NCBI GenBank assembly: GCA_016081115.2
Contig: JABTTQ020003422.1
Location: forward strand, 123,118-187,117
DNA length: 64,000 bases
DNA from: Rehmannia glutinosa
Lineage: Eukaryota; Streptophyta; Magnoliopsida; Lamiales; Orobanchaceae
Direction: 5' to 3'
Below the pieces are notes generated by a model. That model did not search any database. It had not been told where the DNA came from and saw nothing but the letters and a program-made list of their open reading frames with translations. The position numbers and the translations under genes were made by a program. This document shows, in pieces, positions 1 to 12,959 of the stretch; position 1 is the first letter of the stretch, and every line of letters starts with the position of its first letter.

Positions 1-1130
1 TTATGCCTCTTTTTTGAAACAAACAAGCCAAAACAAGAATGAAAGTGCGGGAAGTAAACAACACGCGTTGATTTATAGAGTTTCACCCCACCTAGGGACT
101 ACGTGCTCTACCACCCATGTATATCCGGGATGGGTTTCAAAAAGAAAAAAAGAAATTTATTAATTACCACAATTAATACAACATCACCTTACAACATCAC
201 CTCGAAAGAGCACCACACTCTTCTTCAACGCCACCTTGGAGATTACCACAATCTCTTTTGAGATTACCACAATCTTCAATGGCGCCTTGTGAAGATTACC
301 ACAATCTTCCGACTTGAAGAATACCAAATTCTTCAACACCTCGAAGAGCACCAAACTCTTCATTAAGAAGATTACCACAATCTTCTTGCACCTAACACCT
401 AGATCACCCAAGTGTGTTCTTATCATAAGAACACTCACAAGGATATCTTGTGTGGAATGATAAACCCCAAAATTCAAGATTACAACTCTATAATGAACAA
501 TACAACTTTGTGTGCAAGTGTAATCAAGAATTAAGCCTAGACCTCAAGAGGTGAAAGTGAACTACTTAGGCTATTACAACAAGAATGTTGACAATAAGAA
601 CTTAGACAATTTTGTAGATTTCTTGTTGTGTTGTGTTGTATGCTCTCTTGTTGTGTTGCTTCAAATCTTCCTCTATTTATAGGAGATGATTGATCATGGA
701 TAGGCTCCTCTTGGGACTGATTTCTACAAAAAAATGCAATTAAAATCAAGATTATAGTGTTAGAAATCAACCCCATAATTTAGGGAAAAAGCGTATCACA
801 ACTTGATTTAGAATTTCTTTGTCAAAACAATAGGCGATCGGTCGCACAGAAAGAAGAAAATATTGAAATCACTGAAAATTTACATAGGGCGACTAGTCAC
901 CATAGGGTTCGACCGCTCGACATACCCTTGGACCGGTCCGCCTCTTCAAAAAAAACAATACGGAGAAGTTTGCAAATTTGAACCAAACCAGTCTGGTCGC
1001 CCTATATGGCGACCGGTCCAACCCCACCGATCTCCTATAGGGTGACCGGTCCAACCCCATTTTTCAAAGCAAACAGGATGTTTTCTATTTTGCATAACTT
1101 TCGGATACGAGTTTCCCTATATAGCGGCCA
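1..1130 (-). mobile_element. LTR-like retroelement sequence (minus strand, runs off the left edge)
   Basis: No coding region is visible. Read on the minus strand, the stretch looks like the promoter and transcribed part of an LTR: a TATA motif (CCTATAAATAGAGG, plus positions 670-683) is followed by an AC-rich leader (CAACACAACAAG) and then a run of short inverted motifs (GATTACCACAATC, GAAGAG) at 220-400. The stretch 860-1060 contains several copies of a GACCGGTCC-like motif. Neither LTR end nor a primer binding site can be placed, because the element continues left of the window. This assignment is an inference from layout and composition only. Confidence 0.35.
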
Positions 1131-1151
1131 GGTTAACCTAAAACAGGAGGA

Positions 1152-1427
1152 GTTGTCCAATTTTTGTCAAATATGAACTTCAAGAAATATTCGAAAAAAT
1201 AGTAAAAATATTTTAGACCGATCGGGAGTATTTGGACAACATTTAGAAACATTATTTTGGTGTAAAAACACATTAACACAAAATCATCAAAAGTGTTGTC
1301 CGATTTTTATCAAAAATAAATTTGAAGAAATACTCCGAAAAATTAGTAAAAATATTTTAAATCATTTAGGAGTATTTGGACAACATTTAAAAATATTATT
1401 TTGGTGTAAAAATAAAATCATCAAAAT
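1152..1427. repeat. Two-copy tandem duplication of about 140 bp
   Basis: Unit 1 (1152 to about 1292) and unit 2 (1295 to about 1427) share the same order of words: GTTGTCC, ATTTTT(G/A)TCAAA, AGTAAAAATATTTTA, GGAGTATTTGGACAACATTT, then ATTATTTTGGTGTAAAAA and ATCATCAAAA. The copies differ by scattered substitutions and short gaps, so the duplication is not recent. No gene is present. Confidence 0.75.
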
Positions 1428-2422
1428 TATAATAAAACCATTTATCTAATGTCTAATGCCAAGTATCACAAAGAAAAGATAGACAAGTCTTCTCTTTGAA
1501 CAAATATCTTGCAAGTGCATTTATCTCGAGCAAGACTACAACAGGCGCATCAACTGTTGAGCTTGAGGTGACTTTTTTAAGCTACTCTTATGCGCATTAT
1601 AGTTGCACAACCCGATAATAGTCATACACATTTGCTCAATCGAAACTACATGCTAAGTCAACCAATATCTACAATACACCCATGGAGAGATTTGGAAATA
1701 TTAGTGAAAAATAAGAGAACAATTAAATAGTCAAACCTCATCTCAAGTACAATTTACGAAGTTACCAATCTCATAAGTACACTTAATATTTGTTGATACT
1801 TAATGCCTCATTCAATAAGGTGGCACGACTTCTTGTCACTTTATGGATCAATTTATAGTTCTAGTTTTAGTGTTTGCTCTCGTTAAGCTACTTTATGCTT
1901 TTTCCAACATTTACCCAAGTTGGTTTATGGCGATCAATGAAGCAACAAGTGCGCTTACTTATGTATTTCTCAACTTTTTATAATCAGCCTCTAGATAGAC
2001 GATTTTCATTAATAATAATGAAGTAACTAATATCCTTAACTCAACTCAAATAGTGAATTCGGATAACTAGAGTTTTTCTCGTGAGTAAGCTCATATTCAA
2101 AAAATAGAGCTTAAACTCTTTTATTAAATTTTTAAATTTGCAGCTTAAACAAATTAAAGCTCAGAATTAATCTTGATCCATAAGTATATCGTCGGCATCT
2201 CAACGGCGATTATTTAGGGCAATTAAGTTCTTACATTGGTGCTTAAACAAATAAAGCGCAAATACTTTCATTAATACACAAAAATATTGTTCGCGACGAT
2301 ATTGGATATCTTGTCCATTTTCATGCTTAATTGCCTAAACTAAAGTTGATGAGTTTGGTCTAAAAGTATTTCAATAAATTGCGTAAACAATTAGCGGTAA
2401 TCTAAAATTTTTATTCTAGGTC
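1428..2422. other. Gene-free AT-rich stretch
   Basis: No ORF with protein-like content, no LTR ends and no recognisable repeat were found. It is simply the sequence left of the solo LTR insertion site. Confidence 0.6.
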
Positions 2423-2427
2423 CAAGT
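2423..2427. repeat. Target-site duplication CAAGT (left)
   Basis: The five bases CAAGT immediately precede TGTGAAGCCCG at 2428. The same five bases immediately follow GGGCGTGACA at 6446 (positions 6447-6451). This is the 5-bp duplication expected of LTR retrotransposon integration. Confidence 0.9.
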
Positions 2428-5400
2428 TGTGAAGCCCGATTTTTATTCGATCATGTACTTGTTTCGTATCGTCTTTGTATTATTTTGACTATTTTACCGC
2501 GTCAATTTGATGGTAGATATTAATGATAAATATATTTTGCATTTAATTCTTTTAAATTCTATTTGTTATCATAATCATTTATTAATTTTAATTCGCATTT
2601 ATGATCACTTGGATGATCATCATTATTATTATTATTGGTGTATTTATTAGTCACCTTAGAATTTTAAGAGACTATTTATTTTAGGGATTTATAATTTATA
2701 GAATTAAGAATTCGATTTAGATTAAGGGATAATGAGACTTATAAGTGATAAAAGAAATCACTAATTATTTTGGATATTGATATTTATTCATCTATTATCA
2801 TCAATTTTGGAACAAAAAAAATATGGAATTACCAAATTACCCTTAGGGGACGGCATTGGTGTATTTTTTTGGTGTAGAAATATCTCCCAACTCTTGTACA
2901 TGTACATCTTGTGTATTCCTCTTGTGTATTTTTACACCATTAATTCAAACCTACATCTTAAATTAATCCCACCATTTCAATCATCCAATTGGTCAAACAA
3001 GACCAATTTAAAATTCCCCTAAGCTTAGCATTTTGGCTAATTATCCCTAGTAAAGTTGCCTATTACTAATTTGTGCCTTAATTCCCCAATTATTCACCTC
3101 ACAAATCATTTAATCAAAATTTCATTTCATTCCTCTTCACAAAAATCACTTCAAGCCTTGAATCTTCTTACTTCTCTCAAAAAATCCTCCTACCTCTCTC
3201 TACACATTCTTCATCTTCTTCACTAACACTTAACCAAAAACTTCAAGAATTCATCTCCCTACTTTCTTCAAAAATTTCAAACTACACTCCAAATGTAAGA
3301 AACATTTCTTGTTCAATCCATTTTTGATATCACCTAACTCATCTCTTTCACCTTCTAATTTAAGTTTGATTTTTGATTTTGAGGTATACCTAGAAGACCT
3401 TTGAAGAAGTTAATAGACTAGTCATCTTGAAGAAAAATTGTGAAGAAGTTGGACTATAAGGTAAGAAATGGAATTTTTAGTACACTTTCTTCTTCTCTTC
3501 TATTTTCCAAATTTTGACACTCCATTTTTATTTTTGGAGTTTTAGGGGCTGACCTTGGAGGTTGACATTAAGGGTGACCAAAACCGTATACTTGGAAGCT
3601 ATTACTAGTCACATTTTACTCACTACACAAAGTAAGTGTAGTATTTCCAATTTTCTCACCATCTTCTTCTTTTCCCTAAATTTTTAACCACATTCTTATA
3701 ACTCCTTTATTTTTTGATATTCCTTGACTTAGGGGCTGACCTAAGTCACTCCTTCATCGAGAGAGTTTTATCCCATTTTCACCAACAAACCGATCTTTAA
3801 GGTGGGTGGAAAAATCCTTTCAACTTCTAGGTGTTTTAAATTGAAAATATGCATGTAGTATTTTGTTATTGAGCACTTGAGATATATTATGTATTGCATG
3901 CTATTTTCTTGTATCAAGTTGGAAAAATTCTCAAGTGTTGCTCAAAAATGCGATTTATCGAAAAATAGGGCATACATGCACACTTTATTGTTATACTTGA
4001 TGAAATTTTGTATGAGAAGGATATGTATGTGTATGACTCTTGAAATCTATGTTTTGAATGATTTTTAACCTGGACAAGTCGAGCATAATTGATTAAATTT
4101 TAACTTTTGGACTTAAAATGCAAAAATGGAAAGTTGGTGGACTTAATTGCAAGAAAATAAAACTTAAGGGACCCCTCTGTAATTTTCGATTTTTGGGACT
4201 GAACTCAGGTTCAAAAATTATGTTTTGATATTTTAATAAAGTTTTAAGAGTTTTTAGATAAATTAAATCAACCCTTAAAAGCCCAAGGACTAGATTGTAA
4301 AATTTGAGAAGTTTAAGGGCTATTTTGCAAATTTCGAAACTGTACCAGACCCTAATTTTAAAATTTGAAATTTTAACTCTTAAGGGACTGGAAATAACAT
4401 ATTTTAAGTGTATTCCAAAATTCCAAGTGTTTAGAGCTTAGAAAGTAATTTTATAAAAATGGAGGGACCAAATTGTAAAAGATTAAACTTGAGGACCAAA
4501 ATACAATTTCCAGGACTTATGCAGTCCATGCACCTGGAAATACTAATTTAACTATAACATAATTATATCTTGGACCCAAGGTTCAAATTTCATAACAATT
4601 GGACCCCTAAAAGCCTTAAAAGCAATTATTTCAAAATGGGACAAAAATGAGATTTTCAAAAGTTAAGGGACCTATACTTGCTTCTTTTAAAAACTGCTTT
4701 TGTCCCAATATCCCACTGACCTTAGTGACATTTTACAACTGGAATCACATTAAAAGCCCTTCCGGTTTGTGAGTTCCAATTATTTTAAACTTAGAGCACG
4801 AAATGGCAATTTTAACAAATTTGGGGCCAATATGAGAATCTTATAAAAACACGACCTCAAAACTTCAAAACCCTGAATCTCTGAATAATTTGGAGAGTTT
4901 AGGAACTGACCTCATAATTTTTCAAGGTCGTGATATTTATTTATTCAAAATTTTAACCCCAAAAGTATTGGTTTTTACAAAACGGGGCTAAATTGAAAAT
5001 TTTCTTTTTATCAAGGACCTAACTCAAATTATTTTTCTTTTACTAAAACAGCCCTGGACCCTCTGACTTCAATTCTTAATTAAAATATTTTATTTTCTCA
5101 AAAACCCCTTGACTTATCGGACCGCCTTGACCGATTAATACTCGATCGTGGGCGACTTCCTCGTCTTGCGATTTGAATCTATAACGGGACTTATGTTCCA
5201 CCTAATCTTTCAAGATATTGAAGATTGCTTATCCTCCCGATAATCATATTCATCCAAATAACTCCACCAATGCCATAATTACCTTACGCAAATTTTTGAA
5301 AACTTTTCATGAATCGCTTCCCGAATCAATATACTCATTGCTTGGTGACTACATGAACGTGTATTTAATTTCTGCTCGAGTCAACTTGGTGTGTCGAGCT

Positions 5401-6446
5401 CACGGTCGGAATGGATACGCGGGGATGGAACCGGGCAGCTCGGCTACTATTCCACTCTCCGCCCCATCGCCCTAATCCCGCAACCGAGGGACGGAGTTGG
5501 TCCGAGGAAACGGGTCGTAGTACTTGAGGCATAATCATGATTATGACAGATCCGAGCCTTGCTAGCTCCACCGTGGATTTTGTCTTTGTCTACGGAGCGA
5601 TAAGGTGACAGTCTTGACCATCTTACTCGGGAGTTACAAGGAAAGAACGAAGGAATCGCATCCGATCCACACGATTCGAGTTAATCGGACCCGCTTGGTT
5701 GGCGCTACAAATTCGTGACGCAACCGCTTACTTGTATTGCATAGGTTGGCGCTACAAACCGCACGCAACCGCTACTTGCCTTGCATAGGATTGGCGTTAC
5801 AAATCCGCACGCAATCCTCCCGATCGCTTGAACCATAGTGCATGCGTGACCACGAATAATTTTCTTAAATCTGTATAAATATATTACATAAATATATTTT
5901 TCATGACGCTTGTGGATCGTGTGTGAATTCATGCATCATCTCTCACGCCTTTTCATACAACTAAATTTCTCACATTAACTATATATATCGCTACACTTGC
6001 ACACGATCACCCCATCCACCGAGATTTTGTCTCACCCCTCCCGTTTTCTAACCTTAGAAGATGACTTTGTCGAAGAAGTTGAACCGCCTTGGATTGAACT
6101 CTCGAGCTCCGCCCGTTGAACTCATTTCCTATCATTATCTATGTTCTTTGGACTATTTTCTTTTATTTTTTCGATGTTGGACTCTTTTATTTCCTTTGAA
6201 ATTCTCGGATCGTAATTGAAGCGCGTAGGACCCATTTGACACTTAAGCCGTGATATGATGTGTAATTTATTCCTAGTTCGACCGTAAGCTATTAAGTTGT
6301 TGGGATGTAATTGTAATCTTGTTGTACTTGTAGTTTTTCCACGCTTTAGACCTTGTTTCACTTGGGATTGTTGCATCGTTTTCTAGAATATTGAGTTTAT
6401 TCTGTTTAAGTGATTGATCGTCGTCGCGTCACGTTTGGGCGTGACA
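2428..6446 (+). mobile_element. Solo LTR, 4.0 kb, probably gypsy (chromovirus/Tekay-like)
   Basis: The element starts TGTGAAGCCC and ends GGGCGTGACA. The ends form a short imperfect inverted repeat with TG...CA boundaries, flanked on both sides by CAAGT. There is no gag or pol ORF, primer binding site or polypurine tract between the ends, so the simplest reading is one LTR left after LTR-LTR recombination. A TATA-like stretch (TGTATAAATATATT near 5873) lies about 570 bp from the right end, which suits a promoter in plus orientation. Terminal GCCC/GGGC motifs are common in Tekay/Del chromoviruses, but the lineage is inferred without any coding evidence. At 4019 bp it is long for an LTR. A non-autonomous, LARD-like element is an alternative. 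Confidence 0.8.
5699..5820. repeat. 45-47-bp tandem repeat inside the solo LTR
   Basis: Three consecutive units begin TTGGCG(C/T)TACAAA at 5699, 5746 and 5791. Each contains CGCA(A)CC/CGCAAT and the first two end TTGCATAGG. Unit lengths are 47, 45 and a partial of about 30 bp. Confidence 0.8.
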
Positions 6447-6451
6447 CAAGT
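6447..6451. repeat. Target-site duplication CAAGT (right)
   Basis: Second copy of the 5-bp duplication flanking the solo LTR; it matches 2423-2427 exactly. Confidence 0.9.
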
Positions 6452-7383
6452 AATATTTGATATTTTCTTAAACTCAATGCAATCAAATTCCAACAAAATA
6501 ATTCCAACGAAATAGAAAAGTGTTGAAATTTTTAAAATTCTAACGAAAATTCCAATGCTATATTATACCATTGGAAAATTCCAATGAAAATTCCAACGGT
6601 AAACAAAATTGTTGGTATAAAATGTTGGAATTCATGTTGGAATTTAAAATTCCAACGAAAATTCCCACTCCAAAACTAACCATTGAAAATTTCAACAAAA
6701 ATTCCAACGGTAAACCAAATGTTGGAATTAATCGTTGGAATTTCATTGGAGTTTTTAAAATTCCAACAATAATTCCAATGGTACAACATGTTATTGGAAA
6801 ATTCCATTGGAAAATTCCAATACCATTGGAAAATTTCAATAGGGGTTAAAAGATTTGATAGTATAATCCATATCAATAAAATATATATTCTCTTCTGGAG
6901 TCAATCATATTAAAACTACATGGTTAAATGTGCTTGACTTGAGACAAATTGATGATGGGTGACCTCTTTGGGAAGTTGAAGATATTAGATAATGAGATAA
7001 ATTAATTGAATATTCCAACATATATATACACCATTGGAATTACCATTGGTCTAAATTCCAATAGTATAATTCTGTTGGAATAACCATTGGAGTTTTTTCC
7101 AACGATTAAATATATTCCAATGGTATAACTCTGTTGGAATTAGTGTTGGAAAAAATGTTGGAGTTCTTTCCAACGGTTATATATTCCAATGGATAAATAA
7201 CGTTGGAAATACCGTTGGAATATATTTCCATTGGAATTTTCATTGAAATTTCGCCATTCCAATGACCATTTTACCAACGATGCATTTTATGTTGAAATTT
7301 CCATTGGAATCGATAATTCCAATGGCAATTGGCCAAATTCCAATAGATTTTTTCCGTTGGAATTTCTTTGCTTTCTTGTAGTG
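6452..7383 (-). mobile_element. Orphan CACTA transposon end with subterminal repeats
   Basis: The right boundary reads TTTCTTGTAGTG, so on the minus strand the terminus is CACTACAAGAAAG, the classic plant CACTA end. Inside it lie some tens of short direct and inverted motifs related to ATTCCAATGG and CCGTTGGAAT (roughly 6480-6840 and 7010-7370), as expected for CACTA subterminal transposase-binding repeats. The opposite CACTA terminus was not found on either side of the solo LTR. No transposase coding is visible, and long ORFs here only reflect the repeats. The piece is either a deletion derivative or was truncated near the solo LTR insertion. Confidence 0.7.
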
Positions 7384-9216
7384 ATGAGATCTAAAATTTT
7401 CTACCAAAGCTAGTAATATTCATCTCCCACCAAATTGAAGATTACAATAAAAATTACCGATCCGTGAATAATATACCAATGTCCATAAACAAATCATGCA
7501 TGCCACTATGCGATAAAAGAAATTATGAAATTATCCCCATGGGCGATATTGACATATGGTGGTAAAACAAAAAAAAATATCCTCGTCAAATTGATATTAC
7601 ATAGTCTCCAAAAATTACCTCAATAAATACATGCCTCAAAAAATAAAATAAAATTACATATTTTCAAGGCATACTACATCAATCTAGAAAAAGGAAAAAA
7701 TGAGGATCTTGAATTACCACAATTATCAAAAATTAACTCCCATAAATAAGAATAATATAAAACAAGTAAAAATTTAAATACATGAGCACTTGTATGTCAA
7801 TGTCCATTCATTCAAAATGTACAATAATTTAATTAGTTGCAAAGACAAAGAAATTGCATACACCTATGCAATTAATAAAATATCCAACTAATAAATTAAA
7901 AATTACATAGAATATTTTTGCTTGCACCTCAATGCACAAAAATATATTTTTTCCGTGCACCTTATCCAGAAAAAAAAATATTTTTCATATCCCAATGTGT
8001 AAAAATAATTTTTGCATGCATCACAATGTACAAAAAAATATTAATTTGTTGCAATCATCTTAATGCGCAAAAATATTTCTTTCATGGACTTAATAGAATG
8101 CACAAAAATAATTTTGCAAATGTACCGACACGCAATAAAAAATAACTTGCTATTCAACTTCTATATAGATAGAAAACATGTTGGTGGTATAATAAGAAAT
8201 TTTCTTGGCTTAGTGGTGAGCATGCATAAAGATATTTAGAAGGCTAGGGTTGAAATCTTTGTAAGACCAATAATCCCATAATTCTTTTCAACAAATAAAT
8301 GGCTGCCCACATGCCCGCATGACATCCAATAGCGCCACATCGTCTTCGACTTCGCCCACGTGGCGGGCACTTACTACTCCTGGAAGACAAATATTTGTAT
8401 GAGACGGTTTTATGGGAAGTGTTCACAAGATGGGATCCTACATGTAACTCAAATTTCAACCCAAACCCAAATCCATTAAAATATATGAACCATATTTTTG
8501 TGTTTTGTAAATTTGTCTCATTAATTTAATCCATAAGGGTGCGCAAAACCATAATCAATCTATGCGCCAAAAACAAAATAACATACAAGAACTTAAAAAC
8601 ACATTTTGTTAGCAAGATACGGATGGCAAAGTTCTGACCCTCTAACCTTCAACACGGAAATCGAGGCAAGTTTTGGTTTTTCCTCCAAAAATTTTGAATA
8701 GCCATAACTTATTGTTTAAATTCCGTTTTGCAATGTAAAATATATCAAATTAATTGTCTTCTCAAAATTTATAATTTATTACATATATAAAAACGAAAAA
8801 AAAGATTCGAATTTTTTAGAAAGAAATCAAATCAAATGTATTATCAAACTCAAGTACATCAAATAGGCGAGCTCGAGCCCTAATGACTATGATACCACTA
8901 TTAGCAAATATGGAGCGAAACTTAAACGCATATTCACATATATAAGGTGAATCAAGTATACGTATTTGCAAATGAACTGTCGATCCACATAGCAAGGAAT
9001 GATCCCGTCTACAAGCCTCCTTTTGATTTAATCGCGAGCAACGAACGAACTTCATAGATTGGTTGAACCATGAACTAACCACGGGCAAGATCACGAACCG
9101 TCTTTTCGTTAGTGTAAATAACTACTAGAGTTAGTTACTTTGACGTGCATACCTTAAACCCTTGGAAAACTTTGGTGATGCTCTAAGAAGAAAACCGTAG
9201 AGAGAAATTTTAGGAG
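7384..9216. other. Gene-free AT-rich stretch with short degenerate repeats
   Basis: No protein-like ORF was recognised. At 7915-8130 a degenerate repeat of about 50 bp recurs (AATGCACAAAAATAT-type words). A tRNA-like promoter pair lies at 8205-8258 and is listed separately. The part just left of 9217 is simply the copia insertion site. Confidence 0.55.
8205..8258 (+). promoter_or_regulatory. tRNA-like A and B boxes (possible SINE head)
   Basis: TTGGCTTAGTGGTGAG at 8205-8220 fits the RNA polymerase III A box (TRGCNNAGNGG). GGTTGAAATCT at 8248-8258 approximates the B box (GGTTCRANTCC). Their spacing of about 30 bp is that of a tRNA. No cloverleaf can be drawn, so this looks like the 5' end of a tRNA-derived SINE; its 3' end is not clear. 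Confidence 0.4.
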
Positions 9217-9221
9217 AAATA
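9217..9221. repeat. Target-site duplication AAATA (left) of the copia element
   Basis: AAATA precedes the left LTR and is repeated exactly at 15579-15583 after the right LTR. Confidence 0.9.
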
Positions 9222-9602
9222 TGAAAGTCTAAAGCCAATTTAATCATGTTTCTACAACACAAAAGAAACATGTATGCGGAAGCTTAAAATAAATCAACAT
9301 ACCTCCAGCCATTGCTTTTTCTATGATCGAATTATGGATGTTTTCCACTTTGGATTTCACTTGTCTCCTCTCAACAATAGATGGTGTATTTTTATGTTAG
9401 AGTGACAAGAGGTCCCATGGATATCTCTCTCATATATTGTTATTTTCCCATCAAAAATAACACCTCTCACATGTAACCACTTACATTAATATTGCACCAT
9501 TTATGAACATTTAGTTTCATTAATGTAACAATGCATTAACATGGGTTGTAACCCATATTGCATTAATGTTACAATTTGTAACTCATAATACTAAATGTTA
9601 CA
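9222..9602 (-). repeat. 3' LTR of the copia element (381 bp)
   Basis: Plus-strand boundaries TGAAAGTC...ATGTTACA. It is nearly identical to 15202-15578. Confidence 0.92.
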
Positions 9603-9918
9603 TTCTCCCACTTGGTGCAAACATAATTAAGAAATAAAATACATGAATCATAGAGATATGTCCTCTATATGCGTGTAATATCAACTATGTATTACAATGT
9701 ATTACATTTCTTAAATTCTTTATGTGGTTACAAAACTTAATGAATAAACCCTATGTTTATTTTAGGTCCAAACATTAATGATATTTTTTCAACACAAATG
9801 TGCACACAAAATCAAATGAAAAATATCAGCTGAATAAGAGTTCCAATAAATTACATTACGGAACTAAGTCCCATTCGTACTACATGATCCTTAAAACTCT
9901 TTGGTGGCATGCCTTTAG

Positions 9919-11340
9919 TTAAAGGATCGGCATCAATTCAGTGCTAATGTGTTCACTGACCACTTTCTTCTCTTTAACACGTTCTCTAACGGCTAAGTAC
10001 TTGATGTCGATGTGTTTACTTCGACTACCACTTTTATTGTTCTTAGCCATAAATACCGCAGCTGAATTATCACAGTACAATCTTAATGGCCTAGAAATAG
10101 AATCCACAACTCTAAGCCCAGTTATGAAACTCTTCAACCATACACCATGACTAGTAGCTTCAAAACATGATACAAACTCGCCTCCATGGTAGAAGTAGAT
10201 CAAAGTCCGCTTTGCACTTCTCCAAGATATAGCTCCACCGGCAAGCATGAAAATATATACATATGTTGACCTTCGTGAATCAACACAACCAGCAAAGTCC
10301 GCATCAGAGTAGCCAATCACTTCCAAATTATCGGTCCGTCTATATATGAGCATGTAATCTTTTGTCCCTTGAAGGTATCTCAACACCTTCTTTGCAGCTC
10401 TCCAGTGGTCAAGACATGGGTTACTCTGATATCTTCCTAATATTCCAACAGCAAATGCAATGTCCGGTCCGCATGACACTGGCATACATAAGGCTTCCAA
10501 ATTTGAAGCATATGGAATGGTTTTCATTTGTTCCCATTCAAGCTCATTTTTCGGACATTGATCCAGATTGAATTTATCACCCTTCACAATAGGTGCTACA
10601 CTTGGTGAACAATCCTTCATATGGAATCTCTCTAGAACTTTATTGATGTAGGTCTCTTGAGACAAACCCAAAATGCCTCGAGATCTATCTCTATGGATCT
10701 TGACGCCAATGACATAAGATGCCCCGCCCATATCTTTCATATTAAAGTTCTTTGAGAGAAATTGTTTCACCTCATATAGTAAACCTTTATCATTAGTCGC
10801 AAGTAAAATGTCATCCACATATAACACTAGAAAACAAATCTTGCTCCCACTAACCTTCTGATATATACATTCATCCATGATGTTCTCTTCAAAGCCAAAT
10901 GAAGTGATAACTTCATGGAACTTAAAATACCACTGACGAGAGGCTTGTTTGATCCATATATGGATTTATTAAGCTTGCAAACTAATTGCTCACCTTTACT
11001 AGAGGAGAAACCTTCAGGTTGTTTCATATAAACAACCTCCTCTAGATCACCATTGAGGAACGCTGTTTTCACATCCATTTGATGCAATTCATAATCAAAA
11101 TGGGCTACTAATGCCATAATTATTCGAAGGAATCCTTCTTAGATACAGAGAGAAAGTCTTTGTATACTCAATTCCTTCTCTTTGAGTTAATCCCTTGGCA
11201 ACAAGTCTTGCTTTATATCTCTCGATGTTGCCCTTTGAGTCTTTCTTAGTTTTGAAGACCCACTTACATCCGATGGTTTTCACACCATCGGCAATTTGAC
11301 GAGATCCGGACTTTGTTAGATGCCATAGAATCCATCTCAT
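9919..11340 (-). pseudogene. Copia reverse transcriptase and RNase H (frameshifted)
   Basis: Three overlapping minus-strand frames make up one RT-RNase H region. The RT start is at 11095-11340 (CKWVFKTKKDSKG, YKARLVAKG). The middle is at 10827-11117 (QMDVKTAFLNGDLEE). The long 319-codon frame 9919-10878 has the catalytic YVDD (LYVDDILLATN) and continues into RNase H (YSDADFAGC, LYCDNSAA, KHIDIKY). RT would copy element RNA into cDNA, and RNase H would remove the RNA strand. The breaks between frames mean no full polyprotein can be made. In the RNase H part the usual SWRSKRQ-like stretch is altered (SWRSAKRTLIYF), another sign of decay. The YVDD box itself is intact. Confidence 0.9.
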
Positions 11341-12078
11341 CTTTCATGGCATTATACCATAAGTTTGATTCCTTAGAACTCATGGCTGTGAAAATGTTTC
11401 AGATCATTTTTGGCTCCAATATTGTAGTCACACTCTTGTAGATACACAACATAGTCACTTGGAATTGCTTTGACCTCCTTATTCTAGTAGATCTCCTAAA
11501 ACCTTCATCAACATTCTCCGAATATCGTGATTCTCGTTGTTCAACCGGTTGTTCAACAAAGTTCGTATATGTTGAACTTCAGGATCTACAAGATTTGGTT
11601 CAACATCTTGTGGAATATCCAGGACCGGTTTGCTCAACATGCGCTTGATCTTGAGGCGCATTATTTACAACAACGATCACTCCATTACTTGAAGTAGGAT
11701 AACGAGTATACGAATGATCTTTCTCGGAACTAATATCCGAAATTGACCACTCCCATCGATCATCATTTTCAAGAAATTTTGCATTTCTTGATTCCACAAA
11801 TCTAGTGCTATGAGATGGACAATAGAATCAGTATCCCTTAGACCTCTCGGCATATCCAACAAAATACCCATTTATGGTCCTCGGGTCCAACTTTCTTTCT
11901 TGAGGATTATAAACTCTTACTTCGAAGGACATCCCCAAACGCGCGTACATGTTGCAAACTCGGTTTCCAACCCTTGAATAATTCAAATGGTGTCTTTGAG
12001 ACTACCTTTATTGGAACTCGGTTTAATATGTACATTGCCTTTTAAGAGCTTGATCCATAAGGACTTGGAAGTTTTGAG

Positions 12079-12483
12079 CTAGCAAGCATACCGTACCATG
12101 TCCATTAATGTTCGATTTCTTATTTCAGCTACACCATTTTGGTCCGGAGAACCAGGCATGGTATATTGGGCAACAATCCCATTCTCTTGAAGAAATCTTG
12201 CAAATGGACCAGAAGCTTGTCCACTCTCAGTGTATCTACCATAGTACTCACCACCTCTATCTGATCTCACGATCTTAATTTGTTTTCCACATTGTTTCTC
12301 TACCTCGGCTTTAAAGATCTTAAAAGCATCTAGTGCTTCATTCTTATTATTGAGTAAGTAGAGATACATATAACCCGAGTAATCATCTATGAAGGTAATA
12401 AAGTACTTATCACGATACGCATCTATATCCGGACTACAAATATCCGTATGAATAATTTCCAATATTTTAACTCCTCTTAGCAC
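12079..12483 (-). pseudogene. Copia integrase core (partial frame)
   Basis: The minus-strand frame of 134 codons carries the integrase catalytic core in order: HTDICSP (first Asp), FIDDYSGYMYLYL, VRSDRGGEYYG (second Asp region) and NGVAEIRNRTLMDM (catalytic Glu). Spacing fits the D,D-35-E integrase of Ty1/copia. It would join the cDNA to host DNA. The N-terminal zinc-binding part upstream (12500-12960) is no longer in one frame, and the C-terminal part (11480-12078) is broken into short frames. Confidence 0.85.
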
Positions 12484-12959
12484 CCTTCTTTGACTTGTTA
12501 GTCCGCTTACCCTTAATGCGAGTCTATACAGTCACAAAATCGAAAAATCTAGAGTACTAAGTACCCCATCAATAACCAATCGCTTAACTCTATCAATGGA
12601 GATGTGTCCCAATCTCGGTGCCACAACATTGAGGATTTTTCGTTCATAACACATCGCTTAATACCAAAAAGATATCATGAACGCAAAGCAAGACAATTAT
12701 CATCATTTTGCAAATTAAGACGAAAAAGACCATCGACATAATACCACATCCAATGATATCGATCTATAAGATAAACTAAAATAAGAGTCCGAAAAGTTAA
12801 ACGAATAGCCGATGATACCAGGTCTTGAAACAAATCAAATTCCTAGCAAAACTAGGAATATAAAAAGTCTTTTCCAAAAGCAAAATAAAACCACTGCGTA
12901 AAACTAGTTTGCATGTTCCTCCGCTTTCACATGTGAGGGCATCTTATTTCCCGAGTAGA

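Noticed and set aside
5365..5571. ORF of 68 codons in the solo LTR
   Set aside because: No protein motif, and it lies fully inside a non-coding LTR.
6558..6876. Long overlapping frames rich in Asn, Phe and Ile on both strands
   Set aside because: They are translations of the CACTA subterminal repeats.
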